From Corylus avellana (taxonomy: Eukaryota > Streptophyta > Magnoliopsida > Fagales > Betulaceae), in NCBI RefSeq assembly GCF_901000735.1, contig NC_081547.1:12321156-12385155 (forward strand): a stretch of 64,000 nt of DNA. The letters are read 5' to 3'. Both the position numbers and the translations under genes were made by a program. Below are positions 1 through 11,300 of this stretch, one piece after another. Position 1 is the first letter of the stretch. Each line of letters starts with the position of its first letter. The notes beneath the pieces were generated by a model. It searched no databases and was not told the origin of the DNA. It saw nothing but the letters and a program-made list of their open reading frames with translations.

Positions 1-65
1 TTTTAGAACTTTTTAATTTCTATTGAAATATGCTAAGTTTGTTGGAGAACATTTACATCGATTAA

Positions 66-741
66 TGTTAAAATAATAATGAGGCGGAAATAACTGGAAG
101 CAAGAGAGAGAAGAAGAATACAAAGAATTTACAAGTAGTTCGGTATTAGGCACCTACTTCTAGGCCTGGGCAAATTCACCGCTTACCAACTTTCGACGGC
201 CTACCGACCGATAGCTGACCGACATCTACCAACACCAATTAACCAATGGGCAGTAGGCGAAACATTTTTTTTTCTTTCGACAAATTCGGTTTAGTAAGCG
301 AAATAAAATTTGTTAAACCGAACCGACTTTACCGACCGACTTCGCCAATAATTTTCTTTTTTCACATACCAACTTTACCGAACCGACTTTATCGACTGCT
401 TATCGGTGTCAAGACAAAAATTTGGCAGACTATGGTGAAATTTTTGACTTTACCGACATTTTGGCGAAACAAAAATTTTTCTACCGACGCCCAACCCTAC
501 CTACGTCCACCTCTAGGAATAGCCCTAGAGACTACATGGTGGTCATTAATTTGATTTGTCTACAATACAAATATCTCTATTTATAGGGTATTGCATAAAT
601 ACAAGTATAGTAATCAAACTCATTTGTTTGATTACAATCCCAGTATTTGATTACAATCAGCCCATAAATAGAGAATATTTGGTATCAACCTACTATTGAA
701 TATATATGAAAAATATTATATATTTTTCATATATTCTAACA
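66..741 (-). mobile_element. 3' LTR (TG...CA) of minus-strand LTR element, copy 1
   Basis: The plus strand reads TGTTAAAATA at 66 and TTCTAACA ending at 741, so the LTR on the minus strand runs TGTTAGAA...TTTTAACA with inverted TGTTA/TAACA ends. A polypurine tract (minus-strand GTTTGAGGAGAGA) lies directly outside at 742-757, which marks this as a 3' LTR. A TATA element is at 577-586. An inner block from about 165 to 530, rich in 'accgac' words, looks like a later insertion and is also present in copy 2. Confidence 0.75.
577..586 (-). promoter_or_regulatory. LTR TATA box
   Basis: The minus strand reads CTATAAATAG, a good plant TATA box inside the LTR. It is conserved at 4112-4121 in the second copy. 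It would place the start of transcription of the element to its left. Confidence 0.5.
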
Positions 742-1242
742 TCTCTCCTCAAACTCAAGGTATAATTTTTTGGAACCTTAAGTTTGAAATCAGAAACAAG
801 GATGATGATAACTGCGGCAGAGGAGGCAAGGAATGAGCCGTAAACATGTCTGAGGCCAATGGTGAAGACTGATGATAAACACTACCAGAGGAACATAGGC
901 TGGCGGGAGGCCAACGACGACAACAAGTGGCTAATTGGTGAATGCAGGGCTCACTTGAGCCAAATACAATTGGAAGGGCCGACAATGGGTTAGGACTAAC
1001 TTGGGCCAAAATCCAACAAAGGGGTCAACATGGGCCAAACTCTAAACGGGGCTGACAACGGGCCAAAAATCCAAAATAAATAGGCTCACACCAGGCCAAA
1101 AACCAGACAACAGTCAAAGCTTCAAAAAAGGGGCTGACTACAAGCTGAAAACCAAAAGAAATGAGCCATCTTAGGCGGTTATCAAGTTGGCGCACCGAAC
1201 TTGACTCGAGCGTGGTGCACATGATAAGGCCCACTTGGACTG

Positions 1243-1281
<39 letters not shown>

Positions 1282-1678
1282 CGGATCTAATGTGGGTGGA
1301 AACAGCATAAGGCTAGTGAACTTGGGCTAAAGGGATCGTGATCTGGTGTGATGCACACAGCAAAATGGATGTAGGACGTTAGGGGCGCAATCCAATGTGG
1401 TATATCCAGCTACACCTAAGGGGTGTGATCTGGTGTGGCGTAAGTGCAGGTGGAGTCGTGGGTTGCGATCTAAGGTGACATAAGATGGTGGAACCGCAAG
1501 GTTACGACCCTGCGTGGCACATACAAGTGAAGTCGCGGGCTGCAATCTTACGTGACACGTGTGCAGGTGGATTCCAGAGCATGGATTTGGTGTGGTGTGA
1601 AGAACCAAAACCGAGCATGAGTTCATGTAAAGCCCTAAGTTCTAGAGGTAGAGCGACTGGGAGCAATTGTAACATATT

Positions 1679-1924
1679 TGTTAGTTCTTGTGTTGGCTTA
1701 ATTCATTTCCAAAATGCAGAGGCTACTGTTCACAGGTTCAAACACTGATATAGAATGCTCATAATCCAATCTCCACCGTTCATAATGTAAATTCATGTGT
1801 TTTGAACGTCTCTACAAAATATCAGCTCAATCGGACTACAAACGCCCATCGATCGGAGCTGTTGATCAAGACTAGACAGCATTTCTAGAATGCTGATTGC
1901 ATGCTCGGTCCGGACATGCCTTCC
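1679..1924 (+). mobile_element. 5' part of an LTR of the 14-kb solo-LTR family, cut by gap
   Basis: Starts TGTTAGTTCTTGTGTTGG and follows the LTR at 14029-14934 closely through 'ccaccgttcataatgta' and 'gatcggagctgttgatca'. It begins exactly where similarity between the two 1.7-kb repeats ends, so it inserted into copy 1. The rest is lost in the N run. Confidence 0.7.
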
Positions 1925-2024
1925 NNNNNNNNNNNNNNNNNNNNNNNNNNNNNNNNNNNNNNNNNNNNNNNNNNNNNNNNNNNNNNNNNNNNNNNNNNNN
2001 NNNNNNNNNNNNNNNNNNNNNNNN
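1925..2024. other. Assembly gap (100 N)
   Basis: Exactly 100 N, the usual placeholder for a gap of unknown length. It interrupts an LTR. Confidence 0.99.
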
Positions 2025-2236
2025 GGCTCTTGCCAAACATAGCTATTGTGTCTTGCGAACACTTTTTTACGTTATTAATTATTTTTCTTTGACTTTAAGC
2101 TATGCATTGAATTTCTTGTTGACCGTTTGCATTGAATTTCTTAAACATTTATGACCATTTGTAAACACATTTTTTTTATACGCTTACTACTTGGACTATA
2201 AGAATTGGCCATAAAAACTGGACTATAAGTATTGGT

Positions 2237-2348
2237 TCTCAAGAGGTAGTTAAATCGGCTGGAATCACACTTAATGAAGCAGAAGTCAATAGTTTGAATC
2301 CCTTTCCCTCCTCTTGTGTGAACATGTCAAAAAATTTAAAAAAAAAGG
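2237..2348 (+). mobile_element. tRNA-derived SINE, copy 1
   Basis: Matches the SINEs at 34998-35107 and 38762-38878. It has an A-box-like 'aggtagttaaatcggctgg', a B-box-like 'aatagtttgaatccc' about 45 bases on, a pyrimidine-rich stretch with 'cctcttgtgtgaacatg', and an A-rich tail. No clean target duplication is visible, so this is an older copy. Confidence 0.7.
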
Positions 2349-2580
2349 TCATAAGCTTTATTAAAAAATTTAAAAATTAAAAATTAAAAAATTAAATTAA
2401 ATTAAAAAAAAAAATCATATTTAATTTTTTTTAAAAAAAAAATTTATAGGGTTAGTTTTGTCTTATTGAAAAATCTAGAGGGTCACTTTTATCTTTTTTT
2501 CTAGCCTTGTGTCACAATTGAAATTTTGGGGGGACACTGTCATTTGGGTAGTAATTTGATGGAGTATGTAAACTTTACCA
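2349..2580. repeat. Fragment of an AT-rich fold-back/MITE family
   Basis: AT-rich block ending in 'gtcttattgaaaaatctagagggtcacttttatctt' and 'catttgggtagtaatttgatgg'. The same order of words occurs at 41060-41230, so this is a second copy of a short non-coding repeat. Confidence 0.5.
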
Positions 2581-2732
2581 AAATATATATATATAATGTG
2601 TTTTAAAATGTTTTAAAATACTTGTTTCAAGGCATAAAGCCATATGCTATATTATTTGCTTTTTTATAAAAAAAATATTTGAAGTCTCGCATCCAATTTG
2701 ACAACTGGGTTTGTTCTATTAGTTTTTGTTTT

Positions 2733-2860
2733 TAGAAGTGCATCATTAACGAAGGTAGACACTATAATCTAATCCTGGGATGTTGCGTGTTAAGAGATCC
2801 GATCGCACTGAGTTATATACTCTGTGATACACGAATCAACCTTTAAAGACAACGAAACTA
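2733..2860 (+). mobile_element. LTR/leader remnant related to the Copia element at 60.3-62.2 kb
   Basis: Reads 'ttaacgaaggtagac...gatccgatcgcac...aatcaacctttaaagacaacg'. The same sequence lies on the minus strand at about 62030-62160, just upstream of the Copia gag. No gag frame follows here, so only the LTR or leader part remains. Confidence 0.65.
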
Positions 2861-3525
2861 GCAGTAACCGACATAGAGGGTGCACTTAGATAATTCGTTC
2901 CTAAGTCAACATCATGAGCCCATCAGCAAATATGACATCCCTTCTTGTAGTAGGAGGAAAAAGGCTTGACTTTATTGGGATAAGCGCTGTACATGTCTAG
3001 TTTTGGCCCTAATACTGCTAAAATGAATTTCGCTCTTGTGTGATCCGAGAGCATTGTGAGATATTTTCATAACCCACTTTTCATCTCTTGTATTTTATTT
3101 ATTTTATTGGTATTATTTTATTTTAAAAATAATTTTGTGCACCATCCAAAATTATTTCCAACAATCTTAAAAGATGATTATGATGGTTGCACAAATATTT
3201 TGATTATGATCATAACAATAGTATTTAAACTTATAAGAAGTCAAATACTTTCAGATTCTATGGCATGTAATTCGCAAAGAGGAAATCAATTCTTGAGTAG
3301 AAAACTAAATATTTTGTTGTGTAAAAAAAAAAAAATTGATAATTAATTCATTTATCACAAGAAGAGCTTAATTTCCTGTGTAAGAATTGGAAGTGAAAAT
3401 ATTTTGATTGAAAGATTTTTCAATTATTTTAACTCAAATTTGTGTTAATTTAATTTATTTGTCAAATAATCTTTTATTGTTGGGTCATGAATCGTACAAT
3501 AAAAAGAGTTAAGTTTTTTATGGAT
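2861..3525. other. Non-coding stretch between repeats
   Basis: AT-rich with no credible gene. The open frame at 3056-3346 is low-complexity and has no recognisable domain. Confidence 0.6.
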
Positions 3526-5230
3526 TTTTAGAACTTTGCAATTTATATTGTGATATGCTGAGTTTGTTGAAAAACATTTACATCGATTAATGTTAAAATA
3601 ATGATGAGGCGGAAATAAGTGGAAGCAAGAGAGAGAAAGAGAAGACAAAGAATTTACAGGTAGTTCGGTGTTAGACACCTACTTCTAGGCCTGGGTAAAT
3701 TCACTGCTTACCGACTTTCGACCGCCTACCGACCAACAGCCGATCGACTTCTACCGACATCGATTCACCAATGGGCGGTAGGCAAAACATTTTTTTTTTC
3801 TTTCGACAAATTCAGTTCCGTAGGCGAAATAAAATTTGTTAACCGAACCAACTTTATCGACGCCGATAATTTTCAATTTTTTCACATATCGACTTTACCT
3901 ACCGACTTTACCAACCGACTTTACCGTCCACCTATCAATGTCGAGACAAAAATTTGGCAGAATAAGTTGGTGAAATTTCTTACTTTACCGACATTTGGGC
4001 AAAAAAAAAAAATTTCTACCGACGCCCAACCCTACCTATGTCCACCTCTAGGAATAGCCCTAAAGACTACATTGTGGTCATTAATTTGATTTGTCTACAA
4101 TACAAATGTCTCTATTTATAGGGTATTGCATAAATACAAATATAGTAATCAAACTCTTTTATTTGATTACAATCCCAATATTTAATTACAATCAACCCAT
4201 AAATAGAGAATATTTGGTATTAACCTAGTATTGAATATATATGGAAAATATTATATATTTTCCGTATATTTTAACATCTCCCCTCAAACTGAAGGTATAA
4301 TTTTTTGGAACCTTAAGTTTGAAATCAGAAACAAGGATGATGATGGCAGTGGCGGCGGAGGCAAGGAATGGGCCGAAAACATGTTTTAGGCCAATGGTGA
4401 AGACTGACGACGAACACTACCGGAGGAACATAGGCTGGCGGGAGGCCAACGACGACAGCAAGTGGCTAGTTGGTGAATGTAGGGCTCACTTGGGCCAAAT
4501 ACAATTGGAAGGGCCGATAATGGGTTAGGGCTAACTTGGGCCAAAATCCAACGAAGGGGTCAACATGGGCCAAACTCTAAAAGGGGCTGGCAACAAGCCA
4601 AAAATCCAAAATAAACAGGCTCGCACCAGACCAAAAACCCAACAACAGGCAAAACTTCAAAAAAGAGGCCGACTACAAGCTGAAAACCAAAATAAATGAG
4701 CCATCTTAGGCGGTTATCTCATTGGCGCACCGAACTTGACTCGAGCGTGGCGCGCGTGATGAGGTCCACTTGGACTGTTTCTTTTTTTTTTTTTTTTTCT
4801 TTTTCCTTCTTTATTTTATTTTTTTCACGGATTCGGATCTAATGTGGATGGAAACACCATAAGGCTAGTGAACTTGGGCTGAAGGGGTCGTGATCTAGTG
4901 TGATGCACATAGCAAAATGGATGTAGGACCTTAGGGGCGCAATCCAATGTGGCATATCCAGCTACACATAAGGGATGTGATCTGGTGTGGCGCAAGTGTA
5001 GGTGGGGTCGCGGGTTGCAATCTAGGGTGACATAAGATGGTGGAACCACAAGGTTACGATCCAGTGTGGCACATACAAGTGAAGTCACGGGTTGCAATCT
5101 TACGTGACGCGTGTGTAGGTGGATCCCAGAGCAGGAATTTGGTATGGCGTGGGGGACCGAAACCAAGCGTGAGTTCGTGTAAAGTCCCAAGTTTTAGAGG
5201 TAGAGCGACTAGGAGAAATTGTAACATATT
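3526..5230 (-). repeat. LTR-containing dispersed repeat, copy 2
   Basis: Second copy of the repeat at 1-1678. It includes an LTR at 3591-4276 (TGTTAAAA...TTTTAACA), the polypurine tract just outside it (minus-strand GTTTGAGGGGAGA, 4277-4291), the 'cttgggccaaa' internal region and a poly-T run near 4780. After 5230 it continues into sequence absent from copy 1, because copy 1 is interrupted there by another LTR, and it then runs into a gap. Confidence 0.75.
3591..4276 (-). mobile_element. 3' LTR of minus-strand LTR element, copy 2
   Basis: About 686 bp with TG...CA ends and a TATA box at 4112-4121 on the minus strand. It has the same inner 'accgac'-rich block as the LTR at 66-741, so that block inserted before the two copies separated. 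Confidence 0.75.
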
Positions 5231-5266
5231 CTTATTAAAAATAGAAATTTCTCGTACCATATGTTC

Positions 5267-5366
5267 NNNNNNNNNNNNNNNNNNNNNNNNNNNNNNNNNN
5301 NNNNNNNNNNNNNNNNNNNNNNNNNNNNNNNNNNNNNNNNNNNNNNNNNNNNNNNNNNNNNNNNNN
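5267..5366. other. Assembly gap (100 N)
   Basis: Exactly 100 N. It separates the 1.7-kb repeat from a Gypsy-type LTR remnant whose beginning is missing. Confidence 0.99.
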
Positions 5367-6553
5367 ATTCAGTAAGTAACCACAACACCAAGATGCTATA
5401 AAACATACTATGCAGATTTTTTTTGCCATAATCTCATGCACAATAATAATTAATAAAATGATTAACAATTAAATCAAGAATAGCTAGTTATAAAATGAGT
5501 AGGCACTTTATTTTACTTTTCTTTCAAAAGTTGTTTTACCCTTTGACCCATAACCACAATTTTACCATGAGCAACGCATATTGGCTCACCTCGAAAGACC
5601 TATAGGCCCATCCTGTTGTCATAGGGGAGAGCTACAGGGTTGGAAACTTTCCCTAGGTGAAGGCCGCCCGGCCGATAGCACACACCTTCTTGTAACTATC
5701 CTTCAGTGTGCTTGCCATGCTACCCAAGCAATCTGGTACTATTCGTGACTATAGTAGTGTCTCGGGTTAAACATTTATAAACATGAATGCACATGTAATA
5801 GTTCATATGATCTTATAAGCTCATCTATAATTGTATAATATGCCATGAAACCTTGTGAGCTTCTTTCATTCAAAATCGTATTCATGCATAACTCATATAG
5901 ATGAGGTAATTGTAATACGTAGAATTCTTAAACCATGACATATAATTGAATAAAACTTGTCATTAAAATATGAAAGGAAGTGTAATTTCAAATCATGTAA
6001 GTAGATGATTTATAAAATCCCCGACATTTTTCCAAAAGTTTATAATAAAATCTGTTGGGATTTTTAGTGTTGTGTTCCCTTACCTGACATTGTATATCCT
6101 TATTTTGAATGCGCATCTAACTCACAATTCCTACAACGGAGGTAAAAAGTACCTTAGTCATCAATTCGTTTACAAGTTTCAATCATGCATCACTTTAGTT
6201 GCTAAGGATCTTAACTCCAATCTCTGTCCCACCATCGTCTATCCTTAGCCAAACACATTATAGTGACATCAAACCCCACCATGCTTGATTTATATGACCC
6301 TTATAAAATTCTAATAATTAACTCAACTAAGGCCTTATTCTGATCAACTGCTTTACACTAAAACACCAAGGTTCTAATAATCTTATTACTTTAGAATCAT
6401 CCGAAAACAATTAACAGCCTAAGAAGTTTATCTAGCAATATTATCACTCTCTTCCCAAGCCATTTAATTCAGCAACTTACTCCCAATATAAAATGCTTAG
6501 AAACATTTACAATGATCACTGTAATTATCATATGACATATTAGCACCTAAACC
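5367..6553 (+). mobile_element. Gypsy-type long LTR remnant, left part (start lost in gap)
   Basis: 5367-6090 matches 12785-13560 in the same order: 'cagtaagta.ccacaacacc', 'ggggagagctac', 'gtagcacacacctt', 'ttgttgggatttttagtgttgtg'. The second copy shows that this family starts TGTCACGCCCCC, as many plant Gypsy LTRs do; here that start falls in the gap. The segment is non-coding and stops at the hAT insertion at 6554. It probably resumes at 10755 and 15856 and ends at 16923. Confidence 0.6.
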
Positions 6554-6792
6554 CAGTGGCGGAGCCAACTATTTTATATTAGGGGTGCCACTAAAATTTT
6601 TTTGGCGTCCTAAAAATTTTATTCACCCGAAAAATTTGGTAATTCGCACAATATATACATCACAAAAAATATCTATAAAAGTTCATAAATATGTGCTAAA
6701 ATTGATATATTATAAATGTAACATGTCAACACTATATCAAAAAGATAGAAATACAAAAAAAAAAAAAAAAAAAAAAAAAAAGAAAGAAGTGT

Positions 6793-9284
6793 CTAGAACA
6801 CCACTTTACGGTCTCTTAGAAGTACAAAATCATCAAGTATCGAATCTAAATCGAAACACTCAGCAATTTCCCTTTCAATATAGAGAACTAAACTATTTAC
6901 AAGAAAATCATCCTCTATTTTGTTGCGAAGTCATGTTTTAACAATTTTTATTGCTGAAAATGCTTGTTCGGTAGTTGTTGTACACATTAGAAGAGTCAAA
7001 ACAAAACGAATCAATCTATCAATAAGATCATGTCTTTGATTTTTTTGCCTTTGCCAATCCTTGGCATAATTCTGTAATGGAAGACAAATTTTGTAATATC
7101 GGATCAGTAAGCACATCAAGTTCAAAATACCTCAACTGATATCTCAAATTAATTTTCTCCTGCTCAGAAAAATCAAGAGGATAATACTTCTCTGCAAGGA
7201 TACATATATCGTCAATTTTAAAGGATTTATAAGCATCTTTTGGATTCAAAGCAGAGCTAAGTATCAAAAGTTCCATCGTCTTTTCACCAAACCTACTATC
7301 AAGCTCTTGCAATTGAAATTCGATAGTAGTATTGAATATATCAAAATGATAATGATGCTCCAATGTAATGTGATTCTTTTGACTACGACCTCAACCTTCA
7401 ATATAACGAGCACTCAAATCCGGAATGTCAATTTCAGCTTTCTTGGAGAAAGAGACAATGTTCTCAAGCAAATTATCCCAACCATCATCTCCCAACTTTT
7501 GGATAAGTTTTTTTTGCAATAAAAACTGAATTAATAGCATTCAAAATGTCTTGAGATTTTTGCTACAAAACTTGACAAAGAACATCAGTAATGCCCATGA
7601 TTTCCTTCATTAAATGTAAAATAAATATGAACTCGAAGGATGTAAGCATTTTATAAGCAGCCTTAGCATCTCCTCATTGAGAGTAAGTACCTCCTTCTCT
7701 TCCAACATCTTCAAGCATTGTACAAGTAGCATCAAACAACCTTATTAGGCTACAAATAAAATTAAAATGCGAACCCCAACGAGAATCACCAGCTCGTTTC
7801 AAAGTGCTAATTTGATTAGCCCCTGTTCCAGTTTCAAGCTCACCAATAGCTTCCAAATGTGCAATTTGTGTTGCATGAACAACTTGTAGTTGATCATGAC
7901 GTTTACATGAAGCACTGGCCACATTGATAACAAAGTTCAAATTCGTGAAGAACACATGAACAAAAGACACCTCTCTAGATGTAACAACTAATGCTAATCG
8001 TAATCGATGAGCAAAACAATGAACATAGTATGCACAAGAACAATCCTTAAGAAATAATGCTTGCAATCCCTTCCATTTACCACGCATGTTACTAGCACCA
8101 TCATATCCTTGTCCACGGATATTTTCAATATCAAGGCAATGACGAGAGAGAACATCAAATATTCCATTCTTTAGAGTCAATGCCGATGTATCTTTAACAT
8201 GAACTATATCAAAGAAACGTTCTTGTATAAAACCATCTTTGTCAACAAATCTCAAAACAATTGTCATTTGTTCTAAGAACTCATCACGTGCCTCATCAAC
8301 AATGATGCAAAATTTAGAGTCTCCAATATCTTCACGAATTTTCTTTCGCACTTTACTTACAATGACTTGCAAAATCTCATTTTGAATTGTATGTGAAGTA
8401 TACTTCGCAGATTTTGGAGCATTTTCCAAAACAACACTAACAACTTTATCATTATATGATGCCAAAATCTTAATCAGCTCAAGAAAATTATCTCAATTTT
8501 TTGAATCCAGAGTCTCATCATGACCTCTAGAAGCACATCCTTGAAAAGCAAGCCACCGAACAGCATCAATAGAAGTTTTCGCACGTAGTTGATTATTTTG
8601 AATTTGTTCGATACTTTGTGCATTCAATACTTTATCGATATGTCGTGATTGATTTCGTAAATCCTCATAAGATTTCATAGCATTGTTATGAGGTAAACAA
8701 GGATCCTCCCCAATATGAGTCAAAAAGTCACAATTTTTTCCCTCATAAACTTTTCTCCAATTTCTAAATCCCTGGATAGTAAATACATCCCATCCAGGAC
8801 GTCCATCTCTTTTCATAGTAAAAAGATAACATGGTAGACAATATGCAGCATCCTTAGCATGACAATAGTCAAGCCAAGGAAATTGTGTGAACCAAGAGGC
8901 TTGAAAGCGACGAGGGTGATTTTCTGGTCCAGAAAATGGATAATTTGCAAGAATAAATCGATTTGGACCATCTTTCAAATAAGCCCGTCTTATTTCATCA
9001 CGTCGATTGACTGGATAGTCCCACATCGGAGGACGTAATCCTGGATCTCGCTCTATAGAAATAGAAGAAACATTAACTTCATTAACATTGAGTGTGGATG
9101 ATTTAAAATGAATCTCTTGTGTTTCCGCAATTGGAGATTCAAAATGATGTTTTTCATCTTCAACCCTTTGAGATTTAAGATGACAATTTGAAGTTTCGGC
9201 ATTAGATTCAAACCGTGTATTACTTTTCGAAATGTCGGCTTCTATCCTTTTGAAGAATGAATTGATAGTTTTAAATTTTGACAT
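6793..9284 (-). pseudogene. hAT transposase with TTF-type zinc finger, decayed
   Basis: Starts MSKFKTINSFFKR at 9284. It then has a TTF-type zinc finger (FQASWF, then YCLPCYLF, about residues 130-160), the region known as DUF4371, an RNase-H-like catalytic core with VDEARD and GYDGASN, and a C-terminal dimerisation block (LIDRLIRFVLTLL, AFSAIKIVKT) near 7125-6931. It resembles plant 'zinc finger MYM-type 1-like' transposases. In-frame stops lie at 8493-8495, 7674-7676, 7563-7565, 7391-7393 and 6931-6933. Frame changes occur in an A8 run near 7510 and an A7 run near 7035. The final stop is at 6793. It cannot encode a full transposase now. Confidence 0.85.
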
Positions 9285-10553
9285 GATTCATGAACCTAAA
9301 ATTTTCAAGTTAAATCACAACCTCGTAAGAGACAATCAAAGTTTATAAACATTAAACAACAAAATAAGTAATCATACGGATATTAAAGTTTATTCAATCA
9401 TTCAAATTAATAGTGAAATTAATTAATGTTTAATCAAAGTTTATATGGATATAAGCAACAAAATAAACATTAAAGTTTAAAACCCACAATTTGAACAGGG
9501 GATGAATAAAAAATGTAGCACAAAAGTTTAGGGTTTAGGAAATTACTAGTGTTGTGACTCACCTGAGAAGATAGAGAGACTGTCTTTGATTTCGATTTCC
9601 TAAGAATCTGCTGGACCCAAATGGGCCAAATTAACTGAATTGTAGAAAACACCAAAGTATTTGAACTTTTCTCCCAAACCCTCTTTCTGTAAAAGGAGCA
9701 AAATATAAATCTAAAACTAGAACATAAAACTACAAAAGCAATTGAGAAGCCAGGGAGGAGGAGACAAGGAGTTACCTGTGAATCTGACAATCTTTGATAG
9801 AAAGAGCAAAGAACGAAGAGACTAAGAGTCAGAGAGACTGAGAGAGAGCGTCTTAGAGATTTTTTTTTTTTTTAGGGGGGTGCTTCGCCACTGGCCATAA
9901 TCACTCCAAGAAAAACAAGGGAAATTTGATCAACTACACATCATTGAGATATTACATCAAACATGCGATGCGTGTTAAGTTTGAGCAAGGCCAAAAAAGG
10001 AAACAAATGCTTATATCCCTCACAATCAAAGCTTAAACCATAATGACAATAAACAAGAGCAATTCAAGTCATGAATCAAGGTAAGTGGCTCAAGAATGTC
10101 ACTTAGGCATTTTGTCAAACATGTGGTGTGCACAAATATTTAGTCATGTGCAAAGAACTCACGGATAATGGAAAATCATACCTAAATACATCACAAACAA
10201 TGTGTATAACACAATCACAACCAGAATCAAGCATAACAATTAACAATTAACAAGAAATAAGACAATATTAAATCATGGGAATCATATTGTTCGGTTGTAG
10301 AGAAACTTGAAGAAAGTGAAAGAAAATAAAAATGTTAAGCACTAAGTTTATCCATTTTGCTTTCATGGTTACCTGTAGGCTGTAGCTAGAAATTTGACTG
10401 AGGTCTACAGCTGGCGTGTTTGGCCGTCAATTCACTCGATATTGAGGCCTAACGGACTAACAGAGCACCGAAGCGGTGAGAAACTGAGAAAGGGAACGAT
10501 TTTTTTCTCGGTGGGACTAATTTATTTGCCGTCAACAGATTGGGTTGAATGGG
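9285..10553 (-). other. 5' region of the hAT element
   Basis: Non-coding sequence between the transposase start and the right end of the element. It includes a homopolymer and an inner terminal-repeat-like motif near 9880-9894, then about 500 bp of AT-rich sequence of unknown origin. Open frames here are short and unlike known proteins. Confidence 0.5.
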
Positions 10554-10754
10554 TTATGGGGATGGGGGTATACAGCTGTGCGCCGTGCGGGACCTGCGGG
10601 AGAACTGGAGAACAGGAGAAGGGATGGGGGTGCGGGAGCTTGCCGAAGGGGAGGTAAAATTGTAAATTTTTTTTTTTTTTTTTCTTTTAGGGTGCCATAG
10701 GTTAAAAAACAAAAAAATTAAAATCCTTGGGGGTACCACGTGGCTCCACCACTG

Positions 10755-11300
10755 CCTAAACCCAATAAGCACCAACTTCCATGGATCCCAAAATAATCTA
10801 TGGTCAATTAACACTCTAAATATAATTAACACCTCCAAATAGCAATCCTAGTATTCATACACTACAAGCCCCAAATTTAATTCAAACTACAAAATTAGGG
10901 TTTATGCCCACATTTCCACAAATAGAAAAATTGGAGTTTTAATCCATTAATCTAACAACCTAGAGTTTGAATAGTGTATAACAATCCAATATACACGAAA
11001 GCCCAACATTAGTTTTAGGGATTTAGCTACATACTAAAAATATCATAATTCCTGAACTAATCACAAATCCTACAAATCATCAAGATTTCAGGCTTCAAAT
11101 CTAATGAGTAAAACTAAAATCATAAGAGGAACTAGAGATTTCAACATGATAACAAAATCCCCAAAATCCAATGTACAAACCCTAATTTTCGGACCTAATC
11201 AATTTCTCACAAACCCATAAGTTTTCAAGCTTCTAATCCCATGGATTAAACATAAACTACAAGAAAAGGTTAAGGATTATACCTCACTAACACCCATAGC
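10755..11300 (+). other. Gypsy-type LTR remnant, middle segment
   Basis: Non-coding AT-rich sequence between two hAT insertions. Because 10755-10762 is the target duplication of the left element, this segment was once continuous with 5367-6553. No gene is seen. Confidence 0.45.

Larger units (their letters stand above)
1..1678 (-). repeat. LTR-containing dispersed repeat, copy 1
   Basis: About 1.68 kb that recurs as a direct repeat at 3526-5230. It holds a 3' LTR, a purine-rich tract and a non-coding internal region with recurring 'cttgggccaaa' words and a poly-T run near 1243-1280. No gag or pol frame is visible, so this looks like a non-autonomous (LARD-like) LTR element on the minus strand. 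The 65 bases left of the LTR are also shared with copy 2, which favours duplication of a larger segment over two independent insertions. Similarity stops at 1678, exactly where another LTR family starts. Confidence 0.75.
6554..10754 (-). mobile_element. hAT transposon with perfect 8-bp target duplication
   Basis: The left end reads CAGTGGCGGAGCCA and the right end, on the opposite strand, CAGTGGTGGAGCCA (13 of 14). CCTAAACC flanks both sides (6546-6553 and 10755-10762). Terminal CAG, 8-bp duplication and the enclosed transposase remains fit the hAT superfamily. It is about 4.2 kb and is inserted in the Gypsy-type LTR remnant. A second end-like sequence (opposite strand CAGTGGCGAAGCACCCCC) lies inside near 9880-9894, which suggests a nested or rearranged copy. 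Confidence 0.85.

Noticed and set aside
1793..2154. Open frames that run across the first N gap
   Set aside because: The middle is unknown sequence, so the frame is not real evidence. The same applies at 5037-5468, 20419-20859 and 30816-31129.
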